From NCBI GenBank assembly GCA_950295325.1, contig OX485808.1, positions 15,890,527 through 15,954,526 on the forward strand: 64,000 nt of DNA. The letters run 5' to 3'. A program made the position numbers and the translations under genes. This document shows, piece after piece, positions 48,701-60,157 of this stretch. The notes under the pieces are model-generated. The model was not told the origin of the DNA and searched no databases. It saw nothing but the letters and a program-made list of their open reading frames with translations. How positions within the stretch are numbered: the first letter of the stretch is position 1; every line of letters starts with the position of its first letter. Source of the stretch: Polytrichum commune (lineage: Eukaryota > Streptophyta > Polytrichopsida > Polytrichales > Polytrichaceae).

Positions 48701-50388
48701 GAGGCAGCAGTATGATGAGAACTGATCACTCAATTTAAGAAGCAGAAATCGGGGAAAAGAGCTCCGACTCTCTGTGATCTTGGCGATCCAGAGTACCTCC
48801 ATCACCAACTCCTCATTGCACACATAATTCCTTATCGGTGAAGCTCCCATACATTGTACATGTAGTTGACGGAAATACGCATGTCTGTTCTCGGAAGCAT
48901 TGAGTATGTATTGCAGTTACATGAAGTTTGCTATGTTAATCGAGCATGGACGAGTGCACAAGAAAAGTGGTTTGGCCCTGCATTGTGACAAGGTGGTTTT
49001 CATATATTATAGTAAGGAGAGTATGCTCAATCCTATATAAAGTGTGTTTCCAAGACCACGGAGTCCTCCAATGAGCTTGAACCAAACATGATACAAAACT
49101 TGTGCGTCATTAGTGTCATGGAGATACATGTGAAGTTGATCTTAAACCGAGGGGTCGGTTTTAGCTAAAATCTAGTGCTTCATTTCAAAATTTCTTATGA
49201 TTTATGCGTATAGTTGAAGTATTTGACAAGATCATACTCTATACTAGTGACCCACAATTTTTGGAGTAAATGACATGTTATTATTCTTAAGGTCTACTTC
49301 ACTTGACTTTCCAAAATCCAACAACTATGAAAGTAGATTCTACAAACTTTACAATGTACTTTTACGGATGTAAACGATGTAGTTTGCATAAAGATTAATG
49401 AGAACATCACCGCCCATTAAATTATTGAACGATCCACTCTCATATATACCAAGGTTAATGAAATATATTAAAGATAAGTGAGGGGAGCAACATGATGAGA
49501 GTTGAACACTCACCTTAAGAAGTAGAAGCATCATGAACCTCGATATGTATTAGAAAACCAGATCGAGCCACATAGCAACGAATCGGTTATCGGACATAAC
49601 CTTCTCTTCCAAACTAGATCGAGATTCTCACACTGTGGAGATCTACTGCTCTCTGGAAAAAGCGAGTGTTGAAGAGATTTATGGCTTTCAACCACCCTCA
49701 ATCTTCCCAATTATCTTGCACCATGTGACAATGGAAATGACGACAGGCATGAAGGTTACGAAAGTGACATAAGAAAGTATGAGGCAAACGACTACAGACA
49801 CGATTTGGACATGCTAATCATCTTGCACGAATTATGTGTTTCACATTCTACGAGAAGTGGGTGCATACAACAAATTATCCGAATTAACACACGCCTACCT
49901 TATGACATACATTAAATCTCATTCGAAGTACCTACCTATATCATCAAAGAAACAGCATCATTTGGCATGCTGGTTTGATCAAATATCTGGCACAGGCTGA
50001 CAGACCAAGACCTTCGGTAGATCATTATGTATGCCTGAAGCAGGAGACAATCCGGCTTCTCCCATAATTAATGAAGAAGTTCTATCTTTCCGGAAATCGG
50101 AGCTCGGGCTTTCAGCCACAGTGTTGTGTAGAAAGTTGTCTTGTTAAACCAGGCAGTACAATAGTAAGTCCATGACTCAGGTCTTAATCTTGTTAATTTA
50201 TTGTGTTAGTAGGACCATTATGAGAGGGAGTGATTGAAGAGGTGAGACATCTAAGTTATATAACTTCATTAAGGGAAAAGGATAAGAGGCCTATAAATCA
50301 ACACTGCATGTCCCTTAGCGACAGGGTAACAATTCTAGGGCCGGACGCTAAGTAAAAGTGAGCTTTAAGGTAGAGGGTGCTTGAAGAA
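48701..50388. other. gene-free interval
   Basis: No exon is supported. A segment around 48715-48740 and one around 49490-49515 share TATGATGAGA / TGATGAGAGTTGA(A/T)CACTCA..TTAAGAAG(C/T)AGAA, a small dispersed duplication. Confidence 0.4.
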
Positions 50389-50705
50389 ACGCGTTGGCTG
50401 AATTAACTTAGCCCTTTGAATCAAAAAGTCCCATTTGGATTTGTGGTATGCATGATTAATTAGCTAGCAGCAAATTGGCTTAGACTTGTTAGAAAGAAAC
50501 ATGAATTAAAAGCACATCATATGAATGTATCGCAAATTGACCAAGGAAGCACGTTGGTTGATTTAGCCCTTTGAAAAAAAAGTCCCATCTAGATTTGTGG
50601 TATGCATGACTAGGTAGTAGCAAATTGGCTTAGACGTGTTAGAAAGAAACATGAATTAAAAGCACATCATATGAATGTATTGCAAATTGACAAAGGAAAC
50701 AAGGG
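50389..50705 (+). repeat. tandem duplication (~155-160 bp, two copies)
   Basis: Both copies (50389-50550 and 50551-50705) read from ACG(C)GTTGG.TGA through TTAGCCCTTTGAA, AAAAGTCCCAT, GGTATGCATGA, GCAAATTGGCTTAGAC and AAAGCACATCATATGAATG. Similarity is high. Confidence 0.88.
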
Positions 50706-50854
50706 ATATGGCGAGTTGGACTTCCCCATTTCGTTTTATTGAATATTGAATATTGAACAACGCTGTTTTTTTTCCTAGTTGGCTGAGAGGCAACTCAAGA
50801 CTTGGATAATAAATGAATGAAACATACATCGGTGCTCATTTGGCCCCGACATGA

Positions 50855-52640
50855 ATGGGTGATTGTTCTCTCCTACCTTAATCATGTTTTACCAAGCATC
50901 AATGTAGGGGCACTCCTTCCTTTGGAAAGGTATTCACCGTATATATAGTTGTCAATACATGTGCCAAACAAGTCATCATTGGGTGGGTGATGGCATTATG
51001 GTGGTTCCACTGGGGATTTTTTATTGTCTACTTTTCTTCTATTAAGCACCAAGTACATGAGGATTTAAGGGTTGTTTTGTGTACATATTTGTTTCATGAG
51101 ACGTTTGGTTCCTGGCTTTGATATGTGTATTTTGTTCAAATGCTATTATGGATCGTTCATGAATTGCCCCTCTAACCTCCACCGTAATGGTGAAGAGGGG
51201 GTTCACTTTCCAACCTAAGACTTTGAAGGTGGTTATAAGTGGGTTATATTTTGTGTGTTTTTACTAGTGGACAATAAAGGAAATATGTCATGGTAGAAAG
51301 TAAATTCTATGAATAAGAGGTGTAATCATGTGTCAAGAATATTGGAGGTTGGCTTCTATTTGGGGTACCAATTATGCATAAGATATCTAGTCTTAATCTA
51401 GCATGACATGTGCAAGTAGCATTGTTGCATGAGCGTACTAATAGCTAGTCTAGAACTATGATGTCTTGTTGTTTGTTGTCATGATGCCTAGCATTTGTGA
51501 GTGCGAAAGATCTTGTGTCTTTGTTTGGTTGTAGTGAGTGGGTGATTTGGTGAATTGATTTGTTGTGTCTTGCTATTTTGAGTCCTTTAAGGTACTAGTT
51601 GGTACATTCAATAGTTGCAGCCATGTATCTATTTCGTTACATGGGCATAGCATGCAATTTGGTGTTCGGGTGGTTTAGTGGCCAACATATGTCTTACTGT
51701 GGTTACCCATATGTTGAGTGTATTGAAGTTTTAGTGTTTGTGTTTATTTGTGCATCGAAGATGTTGGGTATTTTCCATATGTAGTTTGAGTTTGTGGTCA
51801 ATATGTTTGTTGGTCACCCATTATCAATGTATGTAAACTTGGCTTTGGTGACATTGAGTTCTAGGTCTTTTATGTTCTTTGTTTATCTTTTATGTTCTTT
51901 GTTTATCAAGGTGTGTAGGTTACATATTTCTCCACGATGTGTGCTCATGTGTGCCGATTGGGAGCCAAAATGAGGTAGTGTGTGATATGTGTATTAGGGG
52001 TTGGTGTTGCATTTATCTAGTTTTGTTGTTGGCTTATTGGTCAATATTTTGTTGTATGTTATTCCGGTGTGTGCTCGGACTTTTGATGTGTAATTTTGTG
52101 GGTGGTCTAGTTGATTTGGTGTACTATGGTGGTGACTAAGAGCTTGTCAAGGTGGTGGTGTTGGGATCATGGGTGTCTAATGTGGTAATTCATTTGGTAT
52201 ATGCTATTAAGGTTTTCTATGAGGATGATCGTATTGTGTTTGTAAGTTTTGGTGGTTATTCTCACTACTAAGAGTGCATTTGGTTCCGCTCTAAGTATGT
52301 TTTGGCAAACTGAAAGTCTTTATGCAATTCTAACATTGTTAAATGTGCTATATACCCCTGAGCCAGTTGCATTGTTGACTTCATGTTCATTTGGTGGAAT
52401 GAGTTATCCATCAATGTGTATGCATTGTTATGGATTGTATTTGGGTGGGCATACGTTGTATTAGGTGTTCAACATGGGGACGGCTTGCGGTTGGGGGAAG
52501 GGTCCATGATGCCTTTATGGGTATGTTTCCATACGTTTGAGTTTTTATTGTGCATTCAGAAGGTTTGTTTTTATGGGGTATGTTGGAAAGTTAACTTGAT
52601 ATATTTTTTATCATGTTTTGTCTTAGTGTGGCCATGATTG
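50855..52640 (-). mobile_element. decayed LINE with recognisable RNase H domain
   Basis: The minus strand is A+C-rich. One frame running from about 52455 down to 52085 has only a few stops and carries RNase H landmarks in order: CIHIDG (first acidic residue), GSGVYS, NILRAE (second acidic residue with its helix), then a TIILIENLNSIYQ strand and helix where DS is expected, and HIRHP...LDKLL. This matches LINE-type RNase H domains. Plus-strand stretches at 50880-51430 resemble 17620-18240, so this is a second copy of the same family in the same orientation. The third acidic site is changed (EN for DS), so the domain is dead. Confidence 0.7.
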
Positions 52641-53885
52641 CGTGTAGCCGGGGGGGGGGGGGGCTGGGTTATGAAAGTGTAGATGCAAATAAAGTGAAAA
52701 GTAGTCCAGTTGTAGTTATATATAGGATCTTCTCTTTAAGTCCCTCATGATAATGATTTGCTAACTCAACATATATTACAACTTATGCTACATTTACAAC
52801 ATAACATTATTAAGATGTTCATTTTTGCTGCCTTTCTAAAAGGGGAGTAGGAAGTGCGGGTATGATATAATCCTCTGATCTCAACCTTGTATCCAAGAGG
52901 ACTAGCTAACCTGGCATAGGAGGTACCCTAACCACCCGGTGCCCAATTACATGCAAGGTTCGGCAAGCAGACAACCGTCATGTGCCAACACTGAAATGGT
53001 TTTGCTACAGTGAACAAATGCCATACTATACTGGCAAGCCAAGCCATTACACCGTATGTGTCGGGAAGCTACAGGTTCACTCTTGCACGGTGAATGATAC
53101 TTGACATGTTGGATGTCGTTCATTTCATATCTGTTACCCAACATAAAAGGGACATCATGCTCCCCAAATTCCCGGCCCTACTATTGAGAAATGTATGAAA
53201 TTTGTAACCCTAGCGTACTAGTTACATTTCTAGCTCCCGCCCTCTACGGCCACGTGATTGGTGGATGTATATTAGATGCATGGAGTTAACCCCACGGGTG
53301 CCTTTAGCTAGCTAGCTAGGGATCATCACCCGCCGGACTCTTGGCCATGATTGCTTATACATTGAGAACTTGATGAGGGACGGACCGAATGCGTATGATG
53401 AGATTCTATGTTTCTACTACCTGGCTATGGTGTTGTGTAATCGAGTTGGTCTCTCATGGACGGATGCCCGGCTCTTCATGGCCCCTAGCTAGCTACCTAG
53501 CCTGCCTGCCCGCCTACAGTAAAGTAAAAAAAATTCTTTCCGTCCGCCCGTGGCTCCCCGGCGAGGGGGAGAAAAGTTAGTTAGGATATCACCTTCTTCT
53601 ACTCATGATGATGGACGCGAGTTGTATTGAAGATTTCCTTCCAGCCTGGAGTCTCACAGGCTTTATTGAGTGCCCCTCCCCGGCTGCCCAACAAAAGAAT
53701 CATCCAAGGGATGTACGGAGGAGGAGGAGGTGCACAGGGAGCCAGTGGATGATAAATTTTGTATTAAAAAGAGAGCCACGCCTCCGTGTGGTGAGTCCCC
53801 CCGCCCCGACGGGTGACTTGAATTTAGTACACGGTCCGCTTTCTTTCTTCTAGTGTATAGTGTAGTAGGGACACAAAGTAGTTAA
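52641..53885. other. gene-free interval
   Basis: No exon is supported. There is a G-run at 52651-52663, repeated GCTAG words around 53305-53320 and 53487-53500, and a GC-richer patch at 53500-53830. Short plus-strand frames there have no recognisable domain. Confidence 0.4.
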
Positions 53886-54240
53886 GTACACCATTTATGG
53901 TGTTTCGCGTCACGAACGCTCTTTGCAAAGGGCCTAGAATGAGCTTCCTAGACGTCTCAAAGTGTCACGCCCGCAAATTGGTAGTTTGATTTCATTCATT
54001 AATGTAAGCGATTTTCTAAAAGTGAAAAGCTAATATTTAGAGTTCACCGTTTATGGTGTTTAGTGTCACGTGCGTAATAGTGCCCCTTACCTTATTTTGA
54101 AGCATATGTTAGGTGACATTGATGATTAATAACTTCACCATAAGTGTCACCTCATGACACTTGGCGTTCAAGTGCGCTTACTAATGTCTTGGCATGAGTA
54201 TGTTCAACAGTGGTATGAGGTGCATGCCTATGATACCCAA
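53886..54240 (-). mobile_element. TIR family R ends (two ends in tandem)
   Basis: A first end (TACACCATTTATGGTGTTTC, from about 53888) is followed by sequence matching the left interior of the 20.9-kb copy (GTCTCAAAGTGTCAC). A second end (TTCACCGTTTATGGTGTTTA, from about 54043) is then followed by about 190 bp that is the reverse complement of the right end at 21235-21429. This looks like two insertions abutting each other or one rearranged element. Confidence 0.6.
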
Positions 54241-54379
54241 TGGACTTTGTCCTCGAAGTGATGTTGAAGGAGATGGTGCAGATCCAAAGCACCGAAACCC
54301 TACGCCACCAAGGATGAGGCGCACTAGAGACAACATGGATGCAACATCACAAACCAAAACAAAGACCACGATCTGAACA

Positions 54380-55330
54380 AGCTATGGAGCAAGACTTCAT
54401 GTTCACTTCAACTCCCTCGGTGTTGCACTAGCGTTCTTAGCACTTGACTATCTACACAGTCTCCCTACCATGCCCTCACAACCTACGCCCTTCGAACGAG
54501 CGCCACTAGAACCATACACCAGCAACATGCCAACCTCGACCTACTACACCAACACGCCCTCTACATCAGTGCAGCCACACAAAATCGAAGCAGTAGCGCC
54601 ATCAATCCCAACACACCTATTGCCGATCTAGCACTCAAACCCAACTCCACCGGATCTAGACCCTCACCCCAACACCAACAAATTCATATTCAATTGTGGC
54701 CCGACACGCCCTACCAACGTAGATCCACGATGCCGCATGGCACCAAGCTCGGCAACCTTACTATGCGCTCATTCCCTACCCCTTACCCTCCACACAAAGA
54801 GCACACTCCTTCTCACACACCCACCCCATCATAAGCTCTTCACATTCATAACCTCAATAAGCCCGCTCCCACGCATATGTAATGAAAAATTAGCCACCTA
54901 ATTAGACCCCAAAAGCCTCACAATACCAAGAAGATTACAAAACTTACCAACCAACCACCCCAATGAGTACCTAGGAGACCAAACCACCTATCACCAAGAA
55001 CCACCATTACACACACAACCACCAACTATACAAATAGCCTACAACCTCATCCCGGGAGGGTGGACTCTTCATACCATGTACAAGCTAACGTGAGTGCAAG
55101 AAGGGGTATAGCTTGAGGCACTAGCGTACATAGTATACATAAAGGGAGAGGTATTCATTTTCCCTAGTGTGCACATTCAAAAAGGGTATTAAGAATTTTG
55201 ATGTTCAAGTAGATGTGCAAAAGGGGCCCCTAAGATTTAGATGAAAATTTGACAACATATGTATTAGTTTCATCCAATTCACATTTTCACCCATTGTTGT
55301 CATATGGTTATAGTCCTCAACGATTACCAT
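54380..55330 (+). mobile_element. LINE C-terminal coding remnant and 3' UTR
   Basis: The stretch is A+C-rich. From about 54835 to the stop at 55091-55093 a frame runs with a single in-frame stop and ends GGWTLHTMYKLT, matching the end of the 3.7-kb remnant. The following 240 bp match the 3' flank at 3810-4060. This defines the family 3' end on the plus strand. No catalytic residues lie in this part. Confidence 0.55.
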
Positions 55331-55689
55331 GTCCATTCTTGTTAGGGTTTGCATTTGGGTTCTAGGTTTGTACAAACTGGAGGTTCATGGACATCTCTTT
55401 GGATTGTAACTAAGTTATTATACTTTAGTCTTTGTTTGCTTGATGCAATTGTTGAGTTACATGCTATGGATGATAAATTCTTCAATGACTTTCTCGTTGG
55501 AATTGGAGTTCATATGTAACAAGGCCTTATTAAATCAAGAATTATATTTTGTCTATGTAATGGAGGCATTTACATATTCAATTGAAAATCTTAGTAAATA
55601 TACATGAATCCATTTTCTGGCCTCATGTTCGTACGTATACATTTGGTTTTCTCCATAAAGTTCTTGTATATAGGGGGTTTAATTTCATA

Positions 55690-55970
55690 GTGACCCACGC
55701 ACGTCATTTACGATTCTAATGAAGAGTCTTATCCGGGAGCCTCATCAACCAAAAACTTACCAACAAAGAAATCATTAACCCCACCACCTTAGCACAAGAA
55801 CTCCCATTCATAACTAGAAATCTCATTTCAGAACTCATCAAGAGCCCTCAACCCATCAGGGGCTACTCACACAAACACCCTCTTTCCCACCCCACAATAC
55901 CACCTACCAACTACACCCCAAATACGCAAAGTCGCACTCCCAACCCCAGGGTGTGCACTATTCATTAAAA
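55690..55970 (+). mobile_element. A+C-rich coding debris, LINE-like
   Basis: A stop-free stretch of about 80 codons (INQKLTNKEI...RGYSHKHP) with the same composition as the neighbouring LINE pieces. No domain is recognised; the assignment is by composition and position. Confidence 0.35.
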
Positions 55971-56439
55971 CCAAGCATCACGTGCGTGCATGCCCCTTAT
56001 TAAAATACCCCTGTATACATTTTATTTTTGCTAAAATCAAGCAATATACTTACAAATCTCATTGCTTCAAAATACATTTCTATACATACACAAGGGTCCA
56101 AAAACAAATACAGAAATTGTATATAACATGTGTACAAATGTTTGGAAATGCAAAAATATGGCCCTATTATATGTATAATATCAAATCATGGATTTTTAGT
56201 TATAAAGTCGTTACTTAGTGGATGAAAAAACACATGATTCTTGGTCCAGGTCTAACTTGAACGCGTAAACGCGTAAATGCGTACTTTACATATATTTTTC
56301 TATAGCCTCATGTATATCTACTTCTTGCTTAATAGCAATATGTCTCTTGTACGTACATTTTGTACATGCTTGTTTTAAATAATACCCCTTTTGTGCACCC
56401 ACGTGTATAAATACAGTACTTGAACAGTGCACTCCCTGG

Positions 56440-56672
56440 GCTCCCAACTCCCTCATCATGATCACTTGGAACACATGTCACATTAGCTCCAGCCTCCCAT
56501 GCATCACGGAAACAATCCAAGCCTACCCTTACCCCCCCCCCCCAAACTATCATACACATACAGGAAACCAAACTCCAAAAACAAAATTCTATCCAGTTTA
56601 TAAACACCAAATTCCCTGATTACAAAATTATGTGCAACAACACAAACGACATCAACACATGCGCACAAATAT
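56440..56672 (+). pseudogene. LINE endonuclease N-terminal fragment
   Basis: From ATG at 56458 the frame reads MITWNTCHISSSLP..., then shifts at a C-tract (56525-56541) and continues as IIHIQETKLQKQ...FPDYKIMCNN. W-N near the start and the Q-E-T-K motif 30-40 residues later are the signature of the apurinic-type endonuclease at the start of LINE ORF2. The fragment stops abruptly at a family R repeat, so only about 70 codons survive and the frameshift inactivates it. Confidence 0.65.
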
Positions 56673-56834
56673 TACTCATTCCAAGATATTAGTAGGTGCA
56701 CTTCAACACCAAGTGTTGCGAGGTGACACTTATGGTGAAGTTGCTAATCATCAATGTACCTAGGATACGCCTCAAAATAGGGTAAGTGACACTATTATGC
56801 ATGTGATACTAAATACCATAAACAATGTAGTACC
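56673..56834 (+). mobile_element. TIR family R, right-end fragment
   Basis: This matches 21270-21429 (CCAAGATATTAG, GAGGTGACACTTATG.TGAAGTTG, CCTCAAAATAGGGTAAGTGACACTATTA) and ends ACCATAAACAATGTAGTA. It is in the opposite orientation to the end at 54043-54240, so the LINE debris between them is bracketed by inverted copies. Confidence 0.65.
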
Positions 56835-59198
56835 AGTGTTGGACTGGTATCATTTTTTTTTTCTTCTCTTTAATACCATTCGAGTATCTATAACAAGGAT
56901 TTTACATTTTTTGTGATATCAATAGAGTTTGGATATTTGACAATGTTTTAGTTTTCAATACCATTTGGGTCTAAATCCATGTTAGAATAATTGTACCTAG
57001 GAAAAAATGTTCTAGCATTGCTATGGTTTAAAACACTTTTGACCCAAATAATAAGTTGGGTATACAAAGATTATGTCACCCTGAGATATCCACCAACTAG
57101 AAATATTGATTGGTACTACAATTTTGATACCCATGGGTAGGTTCTTTGATACCATCATTGATGTTGATAATTGGAACCATCCTATGTACCATACCCAACC
57201 ACAGGTGGGGCACTCTACATGATTTTTGTGCAACAAGTGCGGTGGAGGGGTATTTGTTTAGGGGGTGTTTACTTCCAAGGCATGAATTAAAGGTTCCCAC
57301 TAATTACCTAATTCTTAAAAATGACCTATTTGTTGCATTCTACCATTTTTTATGTTAGATACCATGCCGATGCAGTATATTGTAGTATGTACTCCTTTTA
57401 AGTAATATGAAGTAATCCATGTCCATACATAAAAGCATATCCATAGTACATGCCATTGCATACATACAAAATCATTTTCCGTACATACTATTACAAACAC
57501 AGTTCCATTCAAGCCATTGTAGAAAACAAGTGGACCCTATGTTTTAACTCATGTGGGTTCCTAAATTTCCTAAGTGCATGCCATGAGACTCAAATATGCA
57601 AAGATTTTCTCATCTTGTGATACCCATCAAGTATCGGTATTTGACTAATATTATAATTTTGATACCAGTCGGGGAGAGAGGGAATTATTGCATATGAACA
57701 CACCTCTCATCCATCCAACATAAAAACATGATCCCCTATAGATTTGTGCTTGATCCATCTTAAATAACTTGGACTAGACTAATTTGGAGTCTTTAAAACC
57801 AATACCAATCTCAAATTCACTCAAAATCAAAACATTTGATCTACGTCCAGTTCATGGTTGTTATGTGGAATGAATGAGCGGTACACTTGTATGTGGTAAT
57901 TCCTTCTCTCCTTGGTCGGATAGGTTCTTTGATGCCATTTTTGGCATTGTGCATTTGATACCATACATTGACCTCTATAGCAGTCCAAATTGGACCGTGA
58001 ATATCAATGATGAACTAGAATTGCCCTTTCTTTTATAACATTGAGTATTCAGGTATATACAATGAGGATTCATTAGTTTGATACCATTAGGGCAAGGGTA
58101 TTTGAGGATTATTTTGTTGTTCATACCATTTGGACCTTTACAAAAACATCATGCAAGAAGGTTCCTTTATATCTAGGTGAATTCCTTTTATACTAATAAA
58201 ATGTTATGATGATAATGACCTAAAATAATGATTTGGGTATACAAAGATTTTTTAACACTACTTGCTAAGTTTAGTAATATTTTACTGGTACTACAAATTT
58301 GAAACCAGTTGGGATTCACGTCACACACTAGTATGTCCAATTAGGTTGCGTTTGCAAATACATTGCCTCTTTATCCATGAAAACTATCTTGGGTCAAAAC
58401 CAAATCACAAAACTTATAACTTTATTTCCTTATGCGCACAGTAACCACAGTAAAAAAAAAATTAAAATTGTATTCGAAAACTATGATAGTAAATATTCAA
58501 CATTTAGGGTGGAATGTTGTAATATTATTAGTGTGGGGCAATCTGATTGCACATATCAGTGTAGCTTTTGTGATACCATCATTAAAATTATCACTAATGT
58601 TTGTACGTGTCAACAAACTCTTGCTATTTCAAGTGTTTGGTGGGCACGTGGAAGTCCAGTGGCCCAAGGCAAAGGCCCTCCACCTTCTAATAGGCCATCA
58701 GAATGTGGTTGGTTAGTTGGTTGCTTTTGTTTATCTACATGAGAACACCTCCAACCCACTATTATCTAATAGACGAGCAGCCTACATGGAAACTCACCCT
58801 TAGTCCGTCAAGATATCTTTGCAAAGCTTTTTGAGGGTAAGTATATATCCACTTCACACATGCCTGAGTATTTTACTGTGGATTCAACATAAAGTAGTAT
58901 GGTCCGCCTGTGTCCCTGCAGTCATACAATTGCGTGTGTCCAGTGGAGTACGAACCCATTTATTTCGATCGATCCAACGGTTGAATACACATTACAGTTA
59001 CGTGTATAAATAAACATATATATGTATACATCAACGAGTCAGGAAACAAGCAGAAAAGCATGTCAAATTGGCACTGAATGTGGGCATCTCGATCACCGTG
59101 ACCACCAAGGCTTGAGTGGAGTGCCATGCCTCTTTGCAACCAGGATAGTACCATGGAGCTGAGATAGAGACCCGAGAGAGCAACCAGCCCAGCCCGCC
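56835..59198. other. gene-free interval with recurrent GATACCAT-type words
   Basis: No exon is supported. The words (G)ATACCAT(T) recur more than a dozen times between 56860 and 58580 at irregular spacing, giving a degenerate repeat texture. Open frames reach 121 codons (58377-58742) but have no recognisable domain. Confidence 0.4.
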
Positions 59199-60157
59199 CA
59201 CTGTAAGGGTAGCAGCACGGACAAGGAGTTGTGGCAGCCTTGTAAGCCTTTTGAACGGGAAGCTTTGGGAACTCCATGTAGCTTGGAAATGATTATCTTA
59301 AGGAAGATGTAACCCCGCGATTTGTATCAGAGACGCTCTCAATACCTGGAGAGAGATTGAGTTTGGATACACATCAATCACCCACCAGCCCATTGTAAGG
59401 GTAGCAACACGGACAAGGAGTTGTGGCAGCCTTGTAAGCCTTTTGAACGGAAAACTTTGGGAACTCCATGTAGCTTGGAAATGATTTATCTTAAGGAAGA
59501 TGTAACCTTATGATTTGTATCATAGACGCTCTCAATATCTGGAGAGAGATTGAGTTTGGATACACATCAATCACCCATCAGCCCACTGTAAGGTAGCAGC
59601 ACGGACAAGGAGTCATGGCAACCTTGTAAGCCTTTTGAATGGGAAACTTTGGGAGCTTCATATAGCTTGGAAATGATTTATCGTAAGGAAGATGTAACCC
59701 TATGATTAGTATTAGAGATGCTCAAAATACTTGGAGAGAGATTGAGTTTGGATACATCAATCACCCATCAGCCCACTATAAGGTAGCAACACGGACAAGG
59801 AGTCGTGGCAACCTTGTAAGCCTTTTGAACGCAAAACTTTAGGAACTCCATGTAGCTTGGAAATGATTTATCTTAAGGAAGATGTAAGCATGCGATTAGT
59901 ATCAGAGACACTCAAAATACCTGGAGAGAGATTGAGTTTAGATATACATCAATCACCCATCAGCCCATTGTAAGTTAGCAACACGGACAAGGATTCGTGG
60001 CAGCCTTGTAAGCCTCTTGAATGGGAAACTTTGGGAACTTCATGTAGCTTGGAAATGATTTATCTTAAGGAAGATGTAACCCTTCTATTAGTATCAAGAG
60101 ACGTTCAAAATACGTGGAGAGAGATTGAATTTAGATATACATCAATCACTAATCAGC
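59199..60157 (+). repeat. 192-bp tandem satellite, five copies
   Basis: Units start CACTGTAAGG or a close variant at 59199, 59391, 59584, 59774 and 59966 (spacing 192, 193, 190, 192). Each contains AGCACGGACAAGGAGT, CTTGTAAGCC, CATGTAGCTTGGAAATGA, TTAAGGAAGATGTAA and GGAGAGAGATTGA. Copies 1 and 2 are most alike. On the minus strand the first three copies share a frame beginning ME(or K)-x-P-K with a TPCPCCY motif, which may be chance. Confidence 0.93.
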
